Assembly (NCBI RefSeq): GCF_036785885.1
Contig: NC_092312.1
Span: 22,462,001 to 22,526,000, forward strand
Direction: 5' to 3'
Source of the DNA: Coffea arabica
Taxonomy: Eukaryota; Streptophyta; Magnoliopsida; Gentianales; Rubiaceae
Length of the DNA: 64,000 bases
Shown here: positions 57,220-64,000 of the stretch, piece by piece
How positions within the stretch are numbered: position 1 is the stretch's first letter
How the letters are laid out: each line of letters opens with the position of its first letter
Made by a program: the position numbers and the translations under genes
The notes under the pieces: model-generated
Seen by the model: only the letters and a program-made list of their open reading frames with translations
The model's database searches: none
What the model was told of the DNA's origin: nothing

Positions 57220-58312
57220 GACCTTCAGCCGCCATAAAGAATTTGTTTTTGTGCTGACCTTCTCAATCCGTTGCCAAAAATAAGTTGATTAAGCCGACAG
57301 CATCAAATGGCTTGTATACCATAGGTTGTTCTTTGTCCACTAGCTCTCAAAAAAATGGCTTGTATACCATACCTTGCACATAGATAGTTTTTTTATTTAG
57401 CTCTTTTTCTTGTTATTTTACGTGTCAATCAGGATAATTAGATAGTAATAATAACATCATTATGGGAATAAAGTTTGAAAGTGAATTATATTGAGAATAT
57501 TTTTTAGAAAAAGTGTTATTTTAGCAAAAACTCCTTCTGCTGTTTGTATCATTCCGTTGCAAAATGAAAATAATGCAGCATTGAATCTGCCTTCGTTTTC
57601 TCTCTTTACCACTTTATGTATTGGAGGATTTATTCTACCATTGCTCCATGGCTGAGCCAAAGAAACAAGGATGATAATACCGAGCCTCCAAAGCAGAAAC
57701 AATCAAACAAAAAGAAGAACAATGAGAATACCGATTACTGAAATTGTAGTCAAATTTGACTTATCTATCATCGAATGAATTCAAATCAGCTCTTAATGAG
57801 TCGAGATTAAGTAACTTAAACTTTTTACATTTAAATTACAAATTTTATGTAGATGTGCCACGTTGGATCGAGAATGAAACTTCAAGAAACGTAAAATGCT
57901 GCTCATGTATATTTTGCTTTAGTGATTGGCAAACCAAATTCAAACAAGTTTTTATTAAGATTAATTCATATATCAAGTCACTTGGCTTGTCTTTTAACCC
58001 TCGATAAGTAAAGCTAAATAAAAAAACTGTCTATGTGCAAGGTACTGAACAAATATGAGCATGCATTTAATTCGTAAATATGGAATAATTTAGAAAAATG
58101 ATAAAGTACGCCCAATTGTTTATTGTTTTTCAGTCCTCTATTACAAAATCTCGTGTAGGAGAATAGAAGGAAGCTAAGCGATAGGGAACCCAGCGAAAAC
58201 AACCAGGCAAGGAGGAGGAATATGGACAATAATCCATTTTCCGTCCTTGATTTTCACCTCCAAGCCATTCGCTTGATTTTGATGAATGGATAGATGTCAA
58301 GTGCTTGTCTGT
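57220..58312 (-). pseudogene. Decayed AOP-type dioxygenase relative
   Basis: Minus-strand fragments match the intact dioxygenase in order. At 58312-58185, TDK..SIH is followed by a one-base frameshift, then HQNQANGLEVKIKDGKW (compare HQNQVNALKVQARNGEW) and PPPCLVVFAGFPIA with a stop. At about 57655-57530, PWSNGRINPPIHKVVK (compare AWSNDRIHPPRHQVIM) runs to FNAALFSFCNGM. At about 57320-57275, YKPFDAVGLINLFLATD precedes a stop. The iron-binding His of the HxD motif reads Cys, and a segment with a duplicated TGGCTTGTATACCATA interrupts the third exon. Exon 1 was not found. It is a non-functional remnant of a once tandem gene. Confidence 0.75.
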
Positions 58313-59385
58313 ACAAGGCGCACAACCAACGGAGGAGAGGCAGGAACGGTTGCAGGTTCATGGCCTGCGCCAACAGAGGAGGGGAAGCAATTATTCCTGA
58401 AGGTTCATTATCAAGATTTGGCTAAAAAAAAAAATAAGGTTCAAATTTCATTTTGTACATCGTTTAGCACATTATATGTGGAGCTCATAAAAATTTGTTA
58501 TACAGTTACATGTTATTGAAAGTAAGTTACACCGTATACATATAAAGTTATATATTATGTATTTTACACAAAATCGCTCCGAATAATTTTCCTGATGACT
58601 GTTTAGACCCCTTGTCCACAACGAACATTTCTGTCATCATTTGACAAAAAAAAAAAAAAAAAAAAAAATTCTGTCATCATTGGATTGAGGTACCGTACGA
58701 ATCATGAGCCGCAACATATGTACAAGAGATCCCTCTAAAGAATCATATGATACTATATGATACTTCTTCCCCCCAACCCACATACTTTGGTAAATCATTC
58801 ATTTTGCTAACAAATCTAATGAATATCTGATACTTTCTTCCTAGAGAAGCCCAAAATTTTGCTATTCATTATTGAACACGAGTGAAACCGTCCAGATGAG
58901 TTTTCAACATTAAAGCAGAGGGATAATTTCAAAAACCTCCCTTGACATTTTTCATAATTTCACCTAGTACCCTTAAAATTTTCAATATTACACTTACCTC
59001 CTTTGATCCTATAAAATGATCATAATAACCTTAATATATTAATATTGTTCATGCAATTAAATAATCCGCTCCTAATACGACTATGTATACATTTTACACA
59101 TTTTGACATTAAATGGAAGATTATTAAGTTATTGTGTTTTGTTTAAAAACTTTCCAGGACCTAGTACCCTTGAGCTTTTTAATATTACATTTACCTCAAG
59201 CGGTCAAAAGTTTCTGGACGGTTGTCTAGCAACCATCCAGACCCCTCCTTGTCCTATGAAACAATAGTGAACAATCAGTGAACATGAATGTCATATCATG
59301 ACTTGTCCCATTCAAGTTCTGTATTCATGTGATATAATCAAATTAAACAATCAACTTGATTCCTGAAACATGTGCCAACTTATCA
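58313..59385. other. Spacer with a truncated Mutator-type end
   Basis: The stretch 58918-59235 starts AGGGATAATTTCAAAAACCT and repeats the CCTAGTACCCTT theme, resembling the arm of the next element, but no partner arm is present. A 24-base A-run lies at 58646-58670. No gene is supported. Confidence 0.4.
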
Positions 59386-59394
59386 TAATTTTTA

Positions 59395-60838
59395 GGGATA
59401 ATTTCAGAAACCTCCCCTGAGGTTTCTGACAATTTCACTGACCTCCCCTGAGGTTTCCACAATTACACTGACCTCCCCTGGCAGAACTTGGGACCCAATT
59501 GCTGACATCATATAATGCAAAATTACTATTATACCCAAGACATTTTGTGTTATTATAGGACTAAAATATGATAAGGCAGATGGTGTTTTGGATAGTATTG
59601 GATTGCATTTCTATTTATTTAATATATGGTTATGAAATTTGTAATGATATTACTCTTGGATTGCAGTTTTGGTTTGCACCTTATTACTGTTAAGGTTTTA
59701 TAAATGACTGTTTTAGTTCTTGGATTACACCTTACCTCCAAAATTTGGGAATTTACCCAAATTTTCCATTTTCTAATATTCCTACAAATATGCAAAATTA
59801 TGCATATCCCTCAAATCTACCCAATATTAATGTTTTGTTAAACTCTAAATAACAAAAATATGAAATATAATATTTAAATATATTTTAATACACACAAGTT
59901 GGACGGGTAACTAGTGTGTCAGAGAGTTGCCATAATCTCCTTAAACCCGCATGCGGGTTTAAAGAGTATTCGGATATTCTCATATGCACCTATGCAAATC
60001 GAACCAACCGGATATCTTATCCGTATCCCATTTTTTTAAATAAAAATCTTATAAATTTGAAAAATAAAATCAAATTTAGATGTATTAGGGTTTTAAAAAT
60101 ATTATATAAGTGATAAAAATTTTATAAATTGTAAAAATAAAATCAAATTTAAATAATTAAATGTTATATTTGCATAAGAAATAATACAATAATCATAATA
60201 ATGATAATACAATAATATTGGTGTAATAAAACTGCCATTAATTTAAATATTTACTTATAATGCCCAAAGCGCCTAATTACCAATTTTTTCTATCGCGCTC
60301 AAATATAACATTAACCCGCATGCAAACTAACCTTGAAATAGAAAAAACACAGAATCCCGCTTGCGGGTTTCAACGTTATTATGCAGGCGGGATTTTAACC
60401 TGCTTGCTTATGAACATGTACCACATTGCTTTGAATTTTTGTGACAAGAGGAAAGCTTTGTCTGATGAATGTATTTGTGAAATGACCTGAGTGGTGGTAG
60501 ATGGGTTAATTGGGTCGGTTGCGTTACCCAATTGTTTATATCCATAAGTAAAATTTTATGATTCCCATACCCATCCCCTCACTTTTTCTTATTTATTTCT
60601 GATTTTTATTAGTTTTCATTAATTCACTAATATAACTTGTACACCTACCTTAAGGGCATTTATGGGAACAAAATTTCCTCTCTTTCCTGAAAACACTTTT
60701 TTATGTTTACTTTTGTGGTCATGGGCTGATTTTGTTACAAAATCAGAAACCTCAAGGGAGGTTAGTGTAATTGTGGAAACCTCAGGGGAGGTCAGTGAAA
60801 TTGTCAGAAACCTCAGGGGAGGTTTCTGAAATTATCCC
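59395..60838. mobile_element. Non-autonomous Mutator-like element (1444 bp, about 90-bp arms)
   Basis: The left arm (GGGATAATTTCAGAAACCTC onward to about 59484) recurs inverted at about 60748-60838 with few differences. The arm itself is built from three CCTCCCCTGAGG-type units. Both sides carry the identical 9-mer TAATTTTTA (59386-59394 and 60839-60847), the Mutator-size target duplication. The interior is AT-rich with several ACCCGCATGCGGGT-type palindromes (near 59944, 60315, 60357) but no transposase. Short open frames inside are not convincing. Confidence 0.85.
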
Positions 60839-60847
60839 TAATTTTTA

Positions 60848-62528
60848 CATGGTGGACTACCTAGGAATATGGAATCGTGAACGAGACCAGAACCACGAAA
60901 CAAAAACTCGTTGGCCATGCAAACAAAATCAGAATTAATCATAGTTCTTTATTAAAAACCCAAAAACTATGAATTACTAAATTCTAATTGTTTCTCAATA
61001 ATCAACCATATCTAGCTTTGATACTACTTGTTGGTGGCTGTTTATATTGACTTATAGGAAAAATTATCACCTATTAAATTCAAAATCATTATGGTAATAA
61101 TTGAGAAATAAATTAATAGCAAAATTGCGGAATCTTTGGAGATTTTAGGTTAACCTTCCAAATCAACACGAATTCGCAGGTCCCTCGAGAGAGCCCTTTA
61201 TTTTCTTTTTGGTATATTTCCTAGGATATCAGGAAATAGCTATTTTGCAACAATAAGAATACATGTGACCTAAGAACCATAATCCTATTTATAGATAACT
61301 TTCATGTTATTGTTTGAATTCCTATTTCAACCTATCAAAGAAATAGAAATTACCTTAGGTTTCTACACATTAAAGGCTCACATCCAATTAAATACATTAA
61401 AATCGAAACTATAATTGATTACTTTAATTGAATTTAATCTTATTTGACAATCTGCAATACATAAGTTTTCACATATAAGTTCAATATCGGATTAAGGATC
61501 CAACATATGCACACGTGACTATTCTCAGAATTAAACATTTTCCACTCGATGTGCGGGATACAAACCTAGTATGTATGTATGTATGGGTGGGAGTGGGTGT
61601 GTGTATATGTGTATATATATAACAATATATGATAATATAAAAGGTAGAGTTGCCCTATGAATAGTATTTTTTTTGTCAAGCAATTATCCCGTAATTCTTG
61701 CTAAATGGTTGGCCCCTTTTTTTTGTCAATTGGGCCGTTTCATTCGGTTCTAGCTGCTCTTCTTCTCCGTGGATAGATGTGTTTCCTTCAATTTTTATCC
61801 TCCTATTGTCCTTTTTGTCCTCTCCTACTGGTTTTACTGTAATTTTAGGGTATTATGTGCCTTAACAATTATCCAAATGGCCAGTTATAATACAATTATA
61901 ACCAACTTTCTACCCTCCTTTTGTCATTCCACTTTTTCCATTTTAGTGGTTTGGAACTCCCTCCTGTAGCCAACCAGCCACAAGTTTTTGACTCTGAATT
62001 TATTATGACTTCTCTCTTCTCTCTTTCCTCATCTTGTTTGTCATCTAGGCTACTTCTTTTGTTTATCTCAATAAGATAGATGAAGTTATTTTTGAGTCAA
62101 ACTCCCATCTCCTCTTCCTTTTCGGGATCTTCTTAAAATTGTAGGGGAGGATAGGAGGGGAAAGTTAACTGTTGCAATGTAAATTCTTATATTTTGTTTA
62201 TATAAAGCTCACCAATTCTCCACCAAAAAAAAAAAAAAAAAAAACCTAGCTATGTAGGATTTGCATTCAACGTTTTTGAATAGACTTTAATGAGTGTCAT
62301 GGGGATTAAATTCTCTTTAATGCTTGAACTCGGTATGTCTATAATCATAGAACTTATGTTTAATTATAAATATTTTTTTCAAATGTATTTGTTTGAAGAT
62401 ATGTATAAATTTTTAATCCCTTTTTTTGTTCAATTTTGTCCTATTTACTGTCCTCCATTGTCTTCGTGCTTCTTATTCTTTATCACTCTTGCACATCTTA
62501 TTCCTCCAATCTCCATTTTAGTCAGCCA
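60848..62528. other. Gene-free spacer
   Basis: AT-rich, with a GTAT and TG/TA microsatellite tract near 61570-61622 and an A-run at 62225-62244. I see no coding sequence or readable element ends. Confidence 0.4.
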
Positions 62529-62537
62529 TTCACAATA

Positions 62538-63720
62538 GGGAAAAAAGTCTCAGTGACCCTAGAACTTTTAGCCATGCAAAGTTTTAACCCTCCAACAATT
62601 ATGAGAAAATTTTTAACCCCCAATTTATTAAAAGTACAATTTTTTTGCCCTTCTGTTAATTTTACCAGTTATGAGCAAATGAAAATAGCATCACGTGCGA
62701 TGCACCAGGAAATTGCAAGGGCATTCTTGTCCAAAAGCCGCTGCTTCTCCCGTCCATCTTCAATCCCTAGTTGCAATAGAGCAAACTACCCAAAAACTCA
62801 AACCACACACTCATAGTTCATTTCTTAATAAGGGAAAGGGAAGAAAAGTAAACCAAAGAGCAGAAATCAAGAAACAAGAATTGGACTTTTCACCTTCACC
62901 ATAGCAGGGGGCTGTTCCATCTTGATCGGTCTTGGAAATCATTTGTATCTTCCTCTGAATGTGTCCAAAATACCCCACCACCTCCTCTCCTTAGCAGCCC
63001 GCACACCGTTTCAGCTATTAACAACAACAGCACTCAAATCAAAAAGGTTCTGCCTCCTTATCATCAGTAACATGCTTATCAATCTCTTTCCTTTCTTTTC
63101 TCTTCATTCTAAACTCTCTCATCTCCATCTCCAACGCCCTCAACTCCAAAGACCACATTAGTTTTGTCTTCCAATTAGATTGTAATAGTAATCACTCTCC
63201 TTTTTTTCCTCAACTCAACTTTGGATTTGTTTGTGCATGTCAAGAGTTTGTTTCAATTTCCTTTAGCGATCCTCAATGTGTTGTTTCTTTTTGCTTTCGG
63301 AGAAGAATTTTTGTTCTTTTATGTTAGAACAAGGTACCTCAGTTGGATAGAAAACCATTACTATGATCTCTTTCTCGTGCCAATAGGAATTTGTCTGTTT
63401 TGTACTATTCTTAAACTGAAAAGTCCCAAATCGAATTATGCAATGATAACGTTTCCCAAATCCCTAGGGATTGAAGGTGGATATGAGAAGAAGCAAGCAA
63501 ATTTTTACTTGATTAATACTCTCGCATGGACAAGAATGCCTTATTATTTTCTCGTGCGTCGCACATGATGATGTTCTCCGTCACTCATAACTATTGAAAT
63601 TGACAGAAGGGTCAAGAATTTGTACTTTTACTAGATCAAGGACCAAAAGTTTTCTCATAATTATTAAAGGACTAAAACTTTACGTGGCCAAAAGTTGGAG
63701 GGCCATTGAGACTTTTTCCC
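62538..63720. mobile_element. Mutator-like element with long arms and possible captured sequence (1183 bp)
   Basis: The left arm GGGAAAAAAGTCTCAGTGAC recurs inverted at the right end (GGGAAAAAGTCTCAATGGCC on the minus strand), and similarity continues for about 195 bp on each side, through GACAAGAATGCC and the CATCGCAC region. Flanking 9-mers TTCACAATA (62529-62537) and TTTACAATA (63721-63729) differ at one base. No transposase is present. The central 790 bp include an open frame resembling a membrane-protein exon, annotated separately, so this is a Pack-MULE candidate. Confidence 0.85.
63221..63568 (+). pseudogene. Possible captured exon of a multipass membrane protein (DUF716-like)
   Basis: The frame is open for 115 codons. 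Residues about 25-72 contain two hydrophobic segments around FGEEFLFFYVRTRYLSWIEN and HYYDLFLVPIGICLFCTILK, followed by LKSPKSN. This pattern recalls plant DUF716/TMEM45-type membrane proteins; the match is from memory and weak. From about residue 85 the frame runs into the element's right arm, so the 3' part is not gene-derived. The first residues may be non-coding too. It is probably a transduplicated fragment and not a working gene. Confidence 0.35.
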
Positions 63721-63729
63721 TTTACAATA

Positions 63730-64000
63730 ATACTGTCTCATTTTCTATTTTAAATTTCTAGTATATTTGTATATAAATAAAATAAAGTTTACTTTTCCTA
63801 TTATGCATATGAGTAGCTGAGTAGGGCTGGTCACTTTCTTAATTTTCAGCTAATTAATATTGGCTTTTTTTTTTCCAGTTTAGAGTAATTTAATTTCGCT
63901 TCTTTTATAATGGAGTTTTTTTTTGGGTTCTCATTTGAATGTGAAAATAAATTGTCGGAGATTGAGATCAAAAAGTTGATTGCTTTGATCAGATTGACAC
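63730..64000. other. Right edge, nothing recognised
   Basis: AT-rich sequence with no supported feature. Confidence 0.4.

Noticed and set aside
59916-60490. Short frames inside the Mutator-like element
   Set aside because: They coincide with palindromic sequence and lack protein features.
1-64000. CRISPR arrays, tRNA or rRNA genes, bacterial operons or phage
   Set aside because: No regularly spaced short repeats, no cloverleaf with intact A and B boxes noticed, no rRNA similarity. All coding evidence is spliced plant genes and plant transposons.

Overview
This is a stretch of plant nuclear DNA, almost certainly from a eudicot. The genes are intron-rich with GT/AG introns, the spacers are AT-rich, and the mobile elements belong to plant families (hAT, Mutator-like, LINE, and an LTR element primed by a tRNA-Asp-type site). 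The short-LTR-flanked gag-only element recalls those described in coffee, so an asterid is my guess, but the sequence does not prove it. There is no rRNA, tRNA, CRISPR array or bacterial-type operon.

Six host genes could be spliced by hand with phase checks at every junction. (1) 2071-5375, minus: a NEPRO-domain nucleolar protein, 8 exons, 376 aa. (2) 10682-12654, plus: an unrecognised protein with a C-terminal membrane anchor, 4 exons, 277 aa. (3) 13596-22868, minus: the central-channel nucleoporin NUP62, 9 exons, 787 aa. (4) 25577-29198, minus: CCD7 (MAX3), the strigolactone-pathway carotenoid cleavage dioxygenase, 7 exons, 622 aa. (5) 40834-50203, plus: the SNF2/macro-domain remodeller CHR10 (ALC1/CHD1L type), 17 exons including one of 8 nt, 879 aa. 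(6) 51723-53047, minus: an AOP-type 2-oxoglutarate-dependent dioxygenase, 3 exons, 315 aa, with a decayed relative at about 57220-58312.

The spaces and introns hold many mobile elements whose ends and target-site duplications (TSDs) can be read directly. They are: a 501-bp hAT-type MITE (1184-1684); a 2.1-kb non-autonomous hAT that seems to carry part of a host gene (6971-9066); a solo LTR in a NUP62 intron (14199-14539); a 5'-truncated LINE tail between 57-bp repeats (31664-31888); a complete 5.6-kb LTR retrotransposon with a gag-like ORF but no pol (32821-38404, TSD GTGAA); MITEs in CHR10 introns (44261-44404, 46422-46573); an old inverted-repeat element (55021-55746); and two Mutator-like elements with 9-bp TSDs (59395-60838 and 62538-63720), the second carrying a possible captured membrane-protein exon.

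The host genes are not a functional cluster: they are independent housekeeping, hormone and specialised-metabolism genes. The parts most worth following up are the non-autonomous LTR element with its paired RNA-hairpin modules, the two elements that appear to carry host gene fragments, and the 8-nt microexon that encodes part of the CHR10 ATP-binding loop. Coordinates were counted by hand and may be off by a base or so at some splice sites.
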